DNA of 64,000 nucleotides from Sphaerisporangium corydalis (lineage in GTDB: Bacteria > Actinomycetota > Actinomycetes > Streptosporangiales > Streptosporangiaceae). The stretch lies in the NCBI RefSeq assembly GCF_025506355.1, contig NZ_JANZYP010000041.1, positions 1-64,000 on the forward strand, written 5' to 3'. The notes under the pieces were generated by a model. That model saw nothing but the letters and a program-made list of their open reading frames with translations, did not search any database and was not told the DNA's origin. Position 1 is the stretch's first letter; the number at the start of each line of letters is the position of its first letter. Positions 1-9,383 of this stretch are shown piece after piece. The translations under genes were made by a program, and so were the position numbers.

Positions 1-60
1 CGCCTCCGGCACCCCGCGCCCACGTACCGCACCCGCGCACCGCGGCCCCGGGAACGCGTG

Positions 61-102
61 CGCCCCCGGCCGGGGTCCGTGGTGGGACCTTGGCCGGGGG
101 CG
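61..102 (-). terminator. hairpin terminator downstream of the first DGPF gene
   Basis: An 11-bp perfect stem (61-71 pairing with 92-102, CGCCCCCGGCC/GGCCGGGGGCG) with an inner GGTCC/GGACC pairing lies 23 bp past the stop of the minus-strand gene at 125. There is no clear T tract, which is common for terminators in GC-rich actinomycetes. Confidence 0.6.
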
Positions 103-124
103 GTGGCTCGTGGTTCGGGGCGGG

Positions 125-493
125 TCAGGCGGCGAAGTCCTCGGGGCCGTAGAGGCGGAGGATGTCGGCCTGGCCCTCCCAGCCCTCCCAGTGGTCGCGG
201 TGGACCTTCAGGAAGCGGGAGGCCCACTCGATGGCCTCCTCCTTGGACCGCACGTCGTACAGCGCGTAACTGATCAGCTCCTTCGCCTCGGCGAACGGGC
301 CGTCGGTGACGCTCAGCCGGCCGCCGGTGAGCTCGATCCGCGAGCCCTGCGCGCTCGGCGCCAGCCCGGCGTTGTCGAGCAGCACACCGGCCTTGGTGGC
401 CTCCTCGCCGAGCTTGGTGATGGCCTCCATCAGCTCGGCGGTCGGCGGGGTGGCCGGCTGCCGGTTCACCGTCAGTGTGATCATGTATCGCAT
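125..493 (-). CDS. YCII/DGPF-domain protein
   Basis: A 122-residue soluble protein of the YCII-related (DGPF) family. It begins MRYMITL and carries the family signature VTDGPF near residue 83, followed by the amphipathic helix of the ferredoxin-like fold (KEEAIEWASRFLKVH). DGPF proteins have no established reaction; many are encoded next to ECF42 sigma factors, and a second DGPF gene in this window (59516) is. This copy has no sigma factor beside it. It is the second gene of a short minus-strand unit after the DUF998 membrane protein, separated by 78 bp that are mostly tandem repeat. I see no ECF42-type TGTCGA motif just upstream. Confidence 0.85.
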   Translation of the reverse strand: MRYMITLTVNRQPATPPTAELMEAITKLGEEATKAGVLLDNAGLAPSAQGSRIELTGGRLSVTDGPFAEAKELISYALYDVRSKEEAIEWASRFLKVHRDHWEGWEGQADILRLYGPEDFAA

Positions 494-508
494 GGTCGTC
501 TCCGTGTT

Positions 509-584
509 CGCTCAGGTGGTCGGTCGGATGGTCGGCCGGATGGTCGGCCGGAGGGACGCTCAGATGGTCGGTCAGGTGGTCGGA
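509..584. repeat. 12-bp GC-rich tandem repeat
   Basis: Repeats of GGTCGGYCGGAT and variants fill almost the whole gap between two minus-strand genes. The block cgctcag...ggtcgg occurs twice, about 48 bp apart. The 3' end of the upstream gene (stop at 572) lies inside the repeat, so length changes here would alter the spacing to the next start codon. Confidence 0.6.
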
Positions 585-1267
585 CGGGACGTTACGCGCC
601 GGTAGAGGTGGACGGACAGGGCCGAGAGCCAGGCCCAGATGATCACGATCCCCGCGACGAAGGCCAGGTTGGCCCACGCGGCGCCCCCGCCGGACGCGAC
701 GGCGGCGAACGAGACGAGGAACAGCGCGCCGGTGATCCGGGAGTAGACGGCCCACCCGCGACGGCCTTCGGCGGCGAGCCGGCGGCCGACGACGAAGCAG
801 GCCACGATGACACAGAGGAAGCCGATCGCGCCGCTGACGAAGTGCAGTGTCCCGTGCCAGCTCACTACTCCAGGCCCTTCTGGGGTCCCGGCGGGGAAGC
901 CCATCGCCGGGTCCGCTCGGAAGATCCCCGCGCCGATCATGCTCACGCCGAACGCCGCTACGAGCCGGGGGGCCCAGACCGCCCCGATCCCCGGGCGGAG
1001 CGCCCGGCGCAGGCCGACGGCGCACGCCAGGGTCATCAGCGCCGTGACCACGAAGTTGGTGATCTGGATCCAGCCGAGGTCACCGTTGGCGAGCATGCTC
1101 CACGGGTGCCGTGCGAGGTCGAACCCCTCCCGGGTCAGCGCCTGGTTGAGCGCCACCGTCACGTACACCGGCCCGGCGATGACGCCGTAGCCCAGCAGCG
1201 ACCTGGTGACGTTCGCCTGCCTGTCGCACACCGCCGGGGTGGTGTTCCTCGTCGTCTGCTGGGTCAT
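572..1267 (-). CDS. DUF998-family integral membrane protein
   Basis: About 231 residues from ATG 1267, which is preceded by a strong AGGAGAAGG ribosome-binding site at 1270-1280. An upstream in-frame GTG overlaps that site and is unlikely to be the start. The protein has about six hydrophobic segments (for example YGVIAGPVYVTVALN, NFVVTALMTLACAVGL, VSGAIGFLCVIVACFVV, NLAFVAGIVIIWAW). A conserved loop contains FRADPAMGFPAGTPEG, typical of DUF998. Function is unknown for the family. It probably shares a transcript with the DGPF gene downstream. Confidence 0.8.
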   Translation of the reverse strand: MTQQTTRNTTPAVCDRQANVTRSLLGYGVIAGPVYVTVALNQALTREGFDLARHPWSMLANGDLGWIQITNFVVTALMTLACAVGLRRALRPGIGAVWAPRLVAAFGVSMIGAGIFRADPAMGFPAGTPEGPGVVSWHGTLHFVSGAIGFLCVIVACFVVGRRLAAEGRRGWAVYSRITGALFLVSFAAVASGGGAAWANLAFVAGIVIIWAWLSALSVHLYRRVTSRPTT

Positions 1268-1405
1268 GGCCCTTCTCCTCACGAGTCCCGGGCCGGCTCT
1301 CGGGTGCTTCCCGGCCCTCTGACTACGCTTCGAACGGGACCACCCCGATTCGACACAAGGCCCCCATCTTTTTCTGATTTCTTGTGGACCTTGCGTTGTC
1401 GCAGC

Positions 1406-2251
1406 TCAGTGCCGTGAAGTAGGGCCGTCCAGCGGTCGGGATCCGTCGTCGAGTACTCCGTGAAGCGCCTCGGCGAACTCCGCCGGACGCATCACGAAGC
1501 CGGCGTGGTCGCCGGGGAACTCCACGACCGGGGTGCCGAGACGCTCGGCCAGCGCGGTGGCGGCGCGGTGGGGGAGCGCCTCGCGGGAGTCGGCACCGCC
1601 CGCCACGACGACCCGGCCGCCGCGCAGGGCGGGCAGGTCCGGGACGAAACGGGTGAAGGACCGCAGCTCGTACTCGTAACACGTTTCCAGATTGGCGGCG
1701 ACGCGGGCCAGCAACTCCAGCACCGGCGCGGGCAACCCGGGGGACGGCTCCGGTGGCGCGGCCACGCCGATCTCCGTGACGAATCTGCGCGTGGCCGCGC
1801 CCGCCCCGTCGCGCCGGTGGATCTCGTACACCTCCTGGAACACGGCGTGCCACCGGGCGGCGTCGGGCAGCATCTCGATGACGAACGGCTCGTGCGCCAC
1901 CAGGGCGCGCACCCGCTCCGGGTGGCGGGCGAGGAGGTCCATTCCGATCATGCCGCCGTAACTGCTGCCGAAGACGTACGCGGGCTCGTCGCCGATCGAG
2001 CCGAGCAGCCGGTGGGCGTCGTCGGCGTGCTCGGCGATGTGCTGTTCGTACGGTGGGACGGTGAGGCGGCTGCGGGAGTTGCCGCGAAGGTCGTAGGTGA
2101 CGACCGTGTAGCGGTCGGCCAGCAGCGCGGCCAGCTGTCCGTACATCGCGGCGTCGCCTTCGCCGCCGTTGACGAGCAGCAGGACGGGTCCCGCACCACG
2201 CACCTCGTAGTGGATGCGGGCGCCGGGCACGGTCAGCGTGCCGATCTCCAT
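1406..2251 (-). CDS. alpha/beta-hydrolase
   Basis: 281 residues with an alpha/beta-hydrolase fold. The oxyanion segment is LLVNGGEGD, the nucleophile elbow GSSYGG lies near residue 95, a candidate acid Asp is in VVAGGADS, and the general-base His is in FPGDHAGFV near residue 250. The overall pattern matches small esterases, epoxide hydrolases and proline-iminopeptidase-like enzymes; the substrate cannot be told. HGGG is replaced by NGGE after the first strand, which is usual in this branch. It is transcribed alone; a 138-bp gap separates it from the DUF998 start. Confidence 0.85.
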   Translation of the reverse strand: MEIGTLTVPGARIHYEVRGAGPVLLLVNGGEGDAAMYGQLAALLADRYTVVTYDLRGNSRSRLTVPPYEQHIAEHADDAHRLLGSIGDEPAYVFGSSYGGMIGMDLLARHPERVRALVAHEPFVIEMLPDAARWHAVFQEVYEIHRRDGAGAATRRFVTEIGVAAPPEPSPGLPAPVLELLARVAANLETCYEYELRSFTRFVPDLPALRGGRVVVAGGADSREALPHRAATALAERLGTPVVEFPGDHAGFVMRPAEFAEALHGVLDDGSRPLDGPTSRH

Positions 2252-2391
2252 GATTGGCCTTCCCGGGGATAGCGGAATGAGCGGCCAATTGAAGGGGATC
2301 TAGTCGGATTCGTCCACTCGGACGGGCCGGCGCCACTCTGCGGGGTCGCGACGGCCCCTGAGTGCGTCATTCGGGGCGGCGGCCGGGTGGG

Positions 2392-3336
2392 TCATTCGGC
2401 GCGGCGGGCGCGGGCGCGGCGTTTGCCCTCGTGCATGGCCTGGACCCGGGCGATCGGGATCGTGTGCCCCTCCTCCACGAGGTCGGCGGGCAGCCGCTGC
2501 GGCTCGGGCATCAGCTCCGCCCAGGGGTCGCGGTCGCCGAGAAGGGCCGCCGCCGTATGGATGGTGAAGTCGCCCGGTGTGACCCGGTCGAGCTCCTCCC
2601 AGGTCACCGGGAAGGAGACAGGCGCGTCTTCCCGGATGCGCGGGCTGTAGGCGGCCACCACCGTCGCCCCGCCGGCCCGGGTGGAGTCGAGGAACACCTT
2701 GCCCTCGCGGTCGTCGCGGATGAACGCCGTCGTGGCGAGCGCCGGGTCGACGCGCTCGGCGCGTGCGGCCAGCGCGCGGGTCGCCGCGGCCAGGTCCTCC
2801 GGCGTGCTCCCCGCCTCCACGGGCACGAAGACGTGCAGGCCCTTGGCCCCGCTGGTCTTCACCGCCCCCGCGAGCCCGGCGTCGTCCAGCGCCCGGCGGA
2901 CCAGGTGGGCGGCCTGGACGGCCAGCGGGAAGGCGTTCTCCTCCGGCGGGTCGAGGTCGAGCACGAGATGGGTGAACCGGTCGCCCTGGACCAGCGCCGG
3001 GTGGTACTCCACCGCGCGCTGGTTGGCGAACCACAGCAAGGTCCTGCGGTCGTCGCACAGCGCGTAAGAGATCTGCCGGTGGGAGGCCTCCGCCCAGACC
3101 GAGACCGTCCGCACCCACGAAGGGGTGTACTTGGGGACGTTCTTCTGCACGAACGGCGCCTGGCCGGGTCGTACGCGGATCACCGACAGCGCACGGTCGC
3201 GCAGCACGGGGATGATGCGGTCGCGGACCGCGTCCAGGTAGTCGACCAGGTCCCGCTTGGTCGCGTTGGACCCGTCGAACAGCGGCTGGCCGAGATTCGT
3301 CAGCGGCACTCCGTCACGTGTCTCGTCGCTGGTCAC
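2392..3336 (-). CDS. LigD-type polymerase domain protein (NHEJ primase-polymerase)
   Basis: 314 residues from GTG 3336. It matches the stand-alone polymerase/primase module of bacterial LigD, which fills gaps and adds nucleotides at broken ends together with Ku. Visible signatures are NVPKYTPSWVRTV near residue 70, the metal-binding DLDPPEE near residue 120, the nucleotide-binding SGAKGLHVFVP near residue 157, and the C-terminal PVSW-like segment PVSFPVTWEELD. No Ku or ligase gene lies beside it. The reading frame stays open upstream through the next gene in another phase, but homology starts at TSDETRDG. Confidence 0.9.
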   Translation of the reverse strand: MTSDETRDGVPLTNLGQPLFDGSNATKRDLVDYLDAVRDRIIPVLRDRALSVIRVRPGQAPFVQKNVPKYTPSWVRTVSVWAEASHRQISYALCDDRRTLLWFANQRAVEYHPALVQGDRFTHLVLDLDPPEENAFPLAVQAAHLVRRALDDAGLAGAVKTSGAKGLHVFVPVEAGSTPEDLAAATRALAARAERVDPALATTAFIRDDREGKVFLDSTRAGGATVVAAYSPRIREDAPVSFPVTWEELDRVTPGDFTIHTAAALLGDRDPWAELMPEPQRLPADLVEEGHTIPIARVQAMHEGKRRARARRAE

Positions 3337-3345
3337 CTGCCCCAC

Positions 3346-3449
3346 GATACTGAGCGCGCATGCGCCGCGCGCGTTCGGCGGCACGGGGAAGGGCCCTGGA
3401 TACTGAGCGGACATGCGCCGCGTGCTCGGCGGTACGGGGAAAGGCCCTC
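3346..3449. repeat. imperfect ~52-bp tandem duplication
   Basis: Two adjacent copies (3346-3398 and 3399-3449) both begin GATACTGAGCG and continue through CATGCGCCGCG to CGGGGAAGGCCCT. They lie between the NRPS operon end and the LigD-type gene. The second copy runs into the terminator hairpin. Function unknown. Confidence 0.7.
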
Positions 3450-3480
3450 GCCGGCCGGTCGACCGGCCGGCGAGGGTTCC
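3437..3480. terminator. very strong palindromic terminator after the NRPS operon
   Basis: Positions 3445-3476 form a perfect 32-bp palindrome centred between 3460 and 3461; each arm is CCCTCGCCGGCCGGTC and its complement. GGAA and TTCC flanks extend the pairing with a small bulge. It sits 102 bp beyond the NRPS stop and would end transcription from that operon before the LigD-type gene. Confidence 0.75.
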
Positions 3481-3581
3481 TGCACGTCCGGCGGGGGCCA
3501 GGCGTCGTGCAGGGGTTCTGGGTGCCGGGAGGGCGGCACGCGTTGGGGGCGTGGGCTCAGGAGCCGGGCAGGGCGGGAGGC

Positions 3582-6500
3582 CTAGGCGTCGAGCAGCCGG
3601 TCGGTCTCGGGAGGATGCCGGGCGGGGGTGAGGGGTTTGGCGTCGAGCAGGCGATCGGCTTCCTGTTGCAGGGCGTCGCGGTCCCAGGTGACGACGGCGC
3701 CGGGGATCGCGTCCGGCAGCACGTCCTCCATGTACCGCAGCGTCCGCCACCGCAGGCCGTACGTGGCCAGCAGGATCTGCGCCACGCCCAGGATCACGAT
3801 CATGAGTGCCATGCCGCGCCCCGGCCCGGTGCCCAGCACGCCGCCGGCGGACCCGCTCAGCCACCCGCCGTCCCGCATCGCCGGCTCGAAGACCGCGTCG
3901 GCGAGCTGCCCGGCGAGCAGGTAGCCCAGCGGTTCGGTCAGATTGGCGATCATCCGGTTGCTCGCGAGGATCCGTCCCTGCAGCTCCATCCCGACCTTCG
4001 TCTGGATCATGGTCTGCCAGTGGCCGTTGAGCAGCGCGAGCGAGGCCGCGATGGCGGCCAGCCCGACGGCCAGGAACAGCGCCGAGGGGATCAGGCCCAC
4101 CACGACCATCCCGGCGCCGGTGAGCAGCGTGAACCCCACCATGCCGGTGGCGCGCCGCGCGAACCCGCCCCAGAGCGCCATGGCCACGCCGCCGATGATC
4201 CCGCCGACGGCGCCGATGGTCGACGCCACGCTCAGGGCGGCGGGTGATGCGAAGGCCAGCACCATCGGCGGGGTGAGCGCGATGGCGAAGCCCAGGATGA
4301 GGTTGAACGCGAGGAAGTACACGATCATCGCGACGAAGCTTGGCCGCCGCGCGATGTACCGCACGCCGTTGCTGATCTCCTTCCAGATCGACTCCTCGCG
4401 CCTGCGGAACAGCGTGTTCGGGAACCGCACCGCGAGCAGGGTGAGCAGCGAGACGACGACCGTCACCAGGTCGACGACCAGCAGGCCGCTGAGGTCGATC
4501 AGCAGGATCAGCGCGCCGCCGAGCAGCGGGCCGCCGGCCTGGCTGAGCGCGACCAGCGCCTGGGTGATGCCGTTGGTCCTGCCGAGGTACCGCTTGGGCA
4601 CCAGTTGCGCGGTGGCGGCGAGGTAGGCGGGTTGCTGGAAGGCGGCGGCGATCGAGGTGAGGCCCGTGGCGATGTACAGGTGCCATACCTCCAGCGATCC
4701 GGCGGCGTACAGCACCAGGCACAGGCCCGAGCCCAGCACGGCCACCAGGTCCCCGACGATCATGACCAGCCGCCGGTTCCAGCGGTCCGCCGCCGCCCCC
4801 GCGAACGGGAGCACCAGCAGGGCGGGCAGCAGGCCGCAGACCAGGATGACCGAGAACTGCGTGGCGCTGCCGGTCTTGAGGTAGACCCAGACGCCGAGGC
4901 CGAACGCCAGCGCCCGGGTGCCCAGCATGGACACCAGCTGTCCCAGGGTGACGAGCAGGAACCCCCACAGCCCGGTGGCGGGCGCCGGCGCCGGCGTGAC
5001 CCGGCTCCTCGCCGGACGTCCGTACACGCCCCCGGAACCGCCGTACGCGCCTGTCTCGGTGGACGCGCCACCGGCCTCGGTGGACGTGACACCCGCCTCG
5101 CCGGAGGTGGCATCTGCCTCGGCGGAGGTGCCTTGGCTCTCGGCGGGCGGGTCGCCGGTCTCGGCCAGCGTGCCGCCGGTCCTGGCGGGCGGGTCGCCGG
5201 TGTCGGTGGACGGTCGGCGGCGGTCGTACCAGCGGGTCAGGATGGTCGCCAGCTCGCCGGCCTGGTGCTTGAGGAAGAAGTGGCCCGCGTCCGGGATCAC
5301 CTCGATCTCGGTCTCCGCGCACAGCATGTCCCACTCGCGGTACCGCTCCTCGTGGAACTCGGTGAGCCGGTCGCGCTCGCCCACCACGCTCAGCGCGTGC
5401 AGCGTGCGCTCGCGGCCGGGCGCGTGGCAGTGGTCGGAGTAGAACTGCTCGGCCTGCCGGGAGTCGTGCCGCAGCGCGCGCAGGACGAACGCCTGCTCCG
5501 CCGGATCCAGCTCCTCGGTGAGGCCGCCGATCCCCCGGAGGGTGTCCCGGTAGAGACGGTCGGACCGCCAGCGGTCGCTCGGCAGGAACCGCGCCCACAG
5601 CTCGAAGATCCGTCCCGGCAGCCGGGGGGCCGGGAACGCGCCGCCGAACACCACCCCGACGACGTCGCCGCCCTCGGCCGAGAGCCGCCGGGCGATGTCG
5701 AAGGCCATCGCCGCGCCGAGGCAGTGCCCGTACACGATCACGGGGCCCTCGACGGACGCGCGGATCTCGGCCACGCAGCGCTCCGCCAGCACGCCGGACG
5801 GCTCCAGCGGCACGTCGGCGTTGCCGAAGTCGTGCCCGGGCAGCTCGACGGCGAACAGCGGGAAGTCGGCGGGCAGCGCCTTGGCGAGCGTCCCGTACGC
5901 CGCGGCGCTCCCACCGCCGAAGGGCACCGCGACCACCGTCGCCGTGACCGTCGCGCCCGGTGCCCGGCCGGGCAGCCGGCACAGCAGCCCGCCCGCCCCC
6001 GCCGCGCCGTCCGCGCCGTCCGCGCCGAGCAGGTCGGCGAGCTCGCGGATCGTCGGGTGCTGGAACACCGCGGCGACCCGCAGGCCGTCGCCGATCCGCC
6101 GGGCCAGCCGCATGGCGGTGAACGAGTCGCCGCCGAGGGCGAAGAAGTCGTCGTCGATGCCGACCTCGGGCAGCCCGAGCACCTCCCGCCAGATCGCGGC
6201 GAGGCGCTCGTCAGCGGCGTCGCGCGGCGGCGTGACCGGCCGGTCGCCCGCGGGGCGCGGGCCGGGTTCCGGCAGCGCCCGCCAGTCGAGCTTGCCGTTC
6301 GGGGTGATCGGGAGCCGGTCCAGCTCGACGAACGCGGCGGGCACCATGTACGGCGGCAGCTTCTCCCGGGCGTAGTCATGCGGCGTCCGCACCTCCGCTG
6401 GTACGTCCGTCGGCACATCAGCCAGTCCGGCCTCGTTCGGCCCGGTCCCGTCCGGCCCGGTCCCATTCGAACCAGCCTCGTTCGGGCCGGCCTCGTTCGG

Positions 6501-9383
6501 CCTGACCGCGTTCGGGCCGGGAACGCAGTACGCCACCAGGCGGGCCCGGCCGTCGCCGTCGTGGCGGACCGCGACGGCGACGTCGGCGATGGCCGGGTGG
6601 CCGCGCAGCACCGCCTCGATGTAACCGGGTTCGACCCGGTACCCCCGGATCTTCGCCTGGCGGTCCAGCCGCCCCAGGAACTCGAAGACCCCGCTGGGCA
6701 GCAGCCGGCCCCGGTCGCCCGAACGGTACGCGCGGGCGGCGGGGTCGTCGGAGAACGGATCGCGGACGAACCCCGTGCCGCGCGGCTCCCCGGCCGACAG
6801 GTAGCCGCGCGCCACGCTCGCCCCGGTGATCAGCAGTTCCCCGGCCGCCCCCACGGGCACCGGCCGCAGGTACCGGTCCACCACGCGCACCTGGACGTTG
6901 GCGATGGCCGAGCCGAGCGGCACGGCCGCGCCGCCGCGGTGCCCGCGCTCGGCGGGTACCGGGTGGGCGAGCACCGCGACGGTCGTCTCCGTCGGCCCGT
7001 AGTTATTCCAGACGGCACATTCCGGGCGGACCTGGTGGACGGCGTCCACCAGGTCCCACGGGCAGGCCTCCCCCGCGAGGATCAGGTGACGCGCGGGGAC
7101 GACCGCGGAGAGCAGGCCCGCGTCCCGGACGGCCTGCAGGTGGCTGGGTACGAGCTTCAGGAAGTCGATCGGGTGCCGGGTGAAGTAGCCGGCGAGCTGG
7201 TCGGGGTCGACCGCCCACTCGTAGGGCAGCACGTGGACGGTGCCGCCGGTGGCCAGCGCCCCGTAGAGGTTGGTCAGCCCGAGGTCGGCGGCGAGTGTGG
7301 AGACCAGCGCGAACGAAAGCCCGTCCGGCACCTCCAGCCGGTCCAGGATCCCGGTGATGTAGTTGGTGAAGTTGCCGTGCTCGACCACCACCCCCTTCGG
7401 GCGTCCCGTCGAGCCCGACGTGAACACCACGTACATGGCCTCGTCCCCGGCGGGCAGGCGGCCGAGGTCCGCCGGGGACCGGCCCGCGAGCTCGGCGCCG
7501 ATCTCGTCCACGTCCACGACGACGACCCCGTCCGGCGCGGGCAGGCCGGCGCGGTCGACCTCGGTGTGGGTCAGCAGCACCGTCGCGCCCGACTCCGCGA
7601 GGACCGCCGCGATGTGGCCCGCAGGTGCCGCCGGGTCGAGCGGGACGTAGGCCGCGCCCGCCTTCTGCGCGGCCAGCATCGCGACGACGTGGTCCACCGA
7701 GCGCTCGAACAGCAGCGCGACCAGGTCGCCGGGCACGGTCCCGCCGGCGACCAGGTGCCCGGCCAGCCGGTTCGCCCGCTCGTTCAGCTCGCCGTACCCG
7801 GCCACGTCGTCCCGGCACCGCACGGCGGGCCGCGCCGGGTTCCGCGCCGCGTGCGTCTCGAAGCGGGCGAGCAGGGACGCGGAGGCGTCGTACTCCGGGA
7901 CGTGCGCCGGTCCCGGCCGCACCGCTTCGGTGTCCGCCGACGGCACCGGGGGCAGCGAGGTCAGGGGGGCGTCGAGGTCGGCGAGCAGGGCTTCGAGCGC
8001 CTCGGTGAGATGCGCGCCGAGCCGTTCCACCATCCCCCTGGACAGCAGCTCGGCCGCGTACGTCAGCGTGCCGCGCAGCTCGTCCCCGGTCTCCACCAGG
8101 GCGCAGGAGAGGTCGAACCTCGCCCGTGCGCCGCCCACCTCCACGGGGGTGACCGACAGGCCGGGCACGCTCTCGGCCAGTTCGGTCGCCGCGTGGTAGT
8201 TGAACATCACCTGGACGAGCCGGTTCGCGCCGAGGTCCCGCTCGGGCGCCAGCTCGGCGACCAGCCGTTCGAACTGCAGGTCCTGATGCTCGTAGGCGTC
8301 CAGAGTGCACTCGCGGACGCGCTGGACCAGGTCGCGGCAGGTGGGCACCGGGCTGAGGTCCAGCCGGAGCACCAGGGTGTTGACGAAGCACCCGAGCAGC
8401 TCCTCCACCTCGGGACGGTCCCGCCCCGCGACCGGGGTGCCCACCACGACGTCCTCGGTGGCGCAGTGCCGGTGCAGCACGTGGCCGAAGGCGGTGAGCA
8501 GCAGTACGAACGGCGTCACCGAGGCCTCCCGCGCCACGGTGCGCAGCCGCCGGACCAGGGCGCCGTCCAGCGTGAAGCGGACCTCGGCCCCGGCGTCGGA
8601 GCGGGTCGCCGGACGCGGCCGGTCCAGCGGGAGCTCCAGGATTGGGGGCAGGTCGGCGAGCTGCTCGCGCCAGTAGCCGAGGTGCCCGCGCAGGTGGTCC
8701 TCGTCCAGGCGCTCCCGCTGCCAGGCGGCGTAGTCGCCGTACTGGACGGGCAGCGGCTCGAACGCCGGGGCGCCGCCGGCGGCCAGCGCGGTGTACGCGT
8801 GGAAGAACTCCCGGACGAGCCGCCGTGACGACCACGCGTCGGTCGCGATGTGGTGCGCGACGAACAGCAGCGCGTGGTCGTCGTCGCCCAGCCGGGCCAG
8901 CGTCACCCGCAGCGGGAACTCCTCGTCCAGCCGGAACGGGGTCTCCGCGAGACGGGCGAAGAGCTCGCTCACGGCCGCGTCCGGCCCGCCGCCGAGGTCC
9001 GCGTACCGGAGGGTCAGCTCGGCGTCGACCTCCGATCGGGTGGCGATGACGAGTTCGGGGTCGGGATCGCCGGCGGCGCATTTGGTGCGCAGCACCTCGT
9101 GGCGGTCCACCACGGCCGAAAGCGCCCCGCGCATGGCCGCGAGGTCCAGCGGCCCCCGCACCCGCAGGGCCTCCACCACGTTGTAGGCGGAGCCGTCCGG
9201 TTCGAGGTTCTGCAGGAAGTAGAGCCGGCGCTGCGCGAACGACATCGGCAGCCGGCCGGTGGACCGGTCGAGCAGCGGGATGGGCGCCGCGGCGACCGGC
9301 CGGGGCGTCGTGAGCCGGGTGAGCCGGGCCCGCTGTTCGGGGGACAGGCGCGACAGCCGGTCGGCCAGCATGGAGTCCATCAC
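3582..9383 (-). CDS. NRPS module C-A-T-TE with fused MFS exporter
   Basis: 1933 residues. Domains in order: condensation (~45-460, active site HHIATD near 177), adenylation (~490-1020, core FTSGSTGRPKG near 654 and the catalytic Lys in ITPNGKLD), thiolation (~1045-1110, GGDS serine near 1085), thioesterase (~1130-1375, GHCLGAA near 1219), a repetitive Thr/Glu/Gly/Pro linker (~1380-1465), and a complete MFS_3/EntS-like transporter (~1468-1890). The adenylation domain carries a repetitive Pro-Asn-Glu-Ala-Gly insertion before LPPYMVP. The start is GTG 9383 or ATG 9380; either overlaps the stop of the upstream A-T gene, so translation is coupled. It should condense two residues and release the product, and the fused MFS domain would export it (inference). 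The substrate amino acids are not assigned. Confidence 0.92.
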   Translation of the reverse strand: MMDSMLADRLSRLSPEQRARLTRLTTPRPVAAAPIPLLDRSTGRLPMSFAQRRLYFLQNLEPDGSAYNVVEALRVRGPLDLAAMRGALSAVVDRHEVLRTKCAAGDPDPELVIATRSEVDAELTLRYADLGGGPDAAVSELFARLAETPFRLDEEFPLRVTLARLGDDDHALLFVAHHIATDAWSSRRLVREFFHAYTALAAGGAPAFEPLPVQYGDYAAWQRERLDEDHLRGHLGYWREQLADLPPILELPLDRPRPATRSDAGAEVRFTLDGALVRRLRTVAREASVTPFVLLLTAFGHVLHRHCATEDVVVGTPVAGRDRPEVEELLGCFVNTLVLRLDLSPVPTCRDLVQRVRECTLDAYEHQDLQFERLVAELAPERDLGANRLVQVMFNYHAATELAESVPGLSVTPVEVGGARARFDLSCALVETGDELRGTLTYAAELLSRGMVERLGAHLTEALEALLADLDAPLTSLPPVPSADTEAVRPGPAHVPEYDASASLLARFETHAARNPARPAVRCRDDVAGYGELNERANRLAGHLVAGGTVPGDLVALLFERSVDHVVAMLAAQKAGAAYVPLDPAAPAGHIAAVLAESGATVLLTHTEVDRAGLPAPDGVVVVDVDEIGAELAGRSPADLGRLPAGDEAMYVVFTSGSTGRPKGVVVEHGNFTNYITGILDRLEVPDGLSFALVSTLAADLGLTNLYGALATGGTVHVLPYEWAVDPDQLAGYFTRHPIDFLKLVPSHLQAVRDAGLLSAVVPARHLILAGEACPWDLVDAVHQVRPECAVWNNYGPTETTVAVLAHPVPAERGHRGGAAVPLGSAIANVQVRVVDRYLRPVPVGAAGELLITGASVARGYLSAGEPRGTGFVRDPFSDDPAARAYRSGDRGRLLPSGVFEFLGRLDRQAKIRGYRVEPGYIEAVLRGHPAIADVAVAVRHDGDGRARLVAYCVPGPNAVRPNEAGPNEAGSNGTGPDGTGPNEAGLADVPTDVPAEVRTPHDYAREKLPPYMVPAAFVELDRLPITPNGKLDWRALPEPGPRPAGDRPVTPPRDAADERLAAIWREVLGLPEVGIDDDFFALGGDSFTAMRLARRIGDGLRVAAVFQHPTIRELADLLGADGADGAAGAGGLLCRLPGRAPGATVTATVVAVPFGGGSAAAYGTLAKALPADFPLFAVELPGHDFGNADVPLEPSGVLAERCVAEIRASVEGPVIVYGHCLGAAMAFDIARRLSAEGGDVVGVVFGGAFPAPRLPGRIFELWARFLPSDRWRSDRLYRDTLRGIGGLTEELDPAEQAFVLRALRHDSRQAEQFYSDHCHAPGRERTLHALSVVGERDRLTEFHEERYREWDMLCAETEIEVIPDAGHFFLKHQAGELATILTRWYDRRRPSTDTGDPPARTGGTLAETGDPPAESQGTSAEADATSGEAGVTSTEAGGASTETGAYGGSGGVYGRPARSRVTPAPAPATGLWGFLLVTLGQLVSMLGTRALAFGLGVWVYLKTGSATQFSVILVCGLLPALLVLPFAGAAADRWNRRLVMIVGDLVAVLGSGLCLVLYAAGSLEVWHLYIATGLTSIAAAFQQPAYLAATAQLVPKRYLGRTNGITQALVALSQAGGPLLGGALILLIDLSGLLVVDLVTVVVSLLTLLAVRFPNTLFRRREESIWKEISNGVRYIARRPSFVAMIVYFLAFNLILGFAIALTPPMVLAFASPAALSVASTIGAVGGIIGGVAMALWGGFARRATGMVGFTLLTGAGMVVVGLIPSALFLAVGLAAIAASLALLNGHWQTMIQTKVGMELQGRILASNRMIANLTEPLGYLLAGQLADAVFEPAMRDGGWLSGSAGGVLGTGPGRGMALMIVILGVAQILLATYGLRWRTLRYMEDVLPDAIPGAVVTWDRDALQQEADRLLDAKPLTPARHPPETDRLLDA

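Noticed and set aside
3337-5982. Upstream extension of the LigD-type frame deep into the NRPS gene
   Set aside because: LigD-family sequence begins at TSDETRDG (3336); the rest crosses a terminator and is an out-of-phase shadow of the NRPS.
4605-8828. A 1407-codon plus-strand open frame across the NRPS
   Set aside because: It is antisense to a textbook NRPS with all core motifs, is His/Arg/Gln-rich with no domain pattern, and arises from GC-rich third positions.
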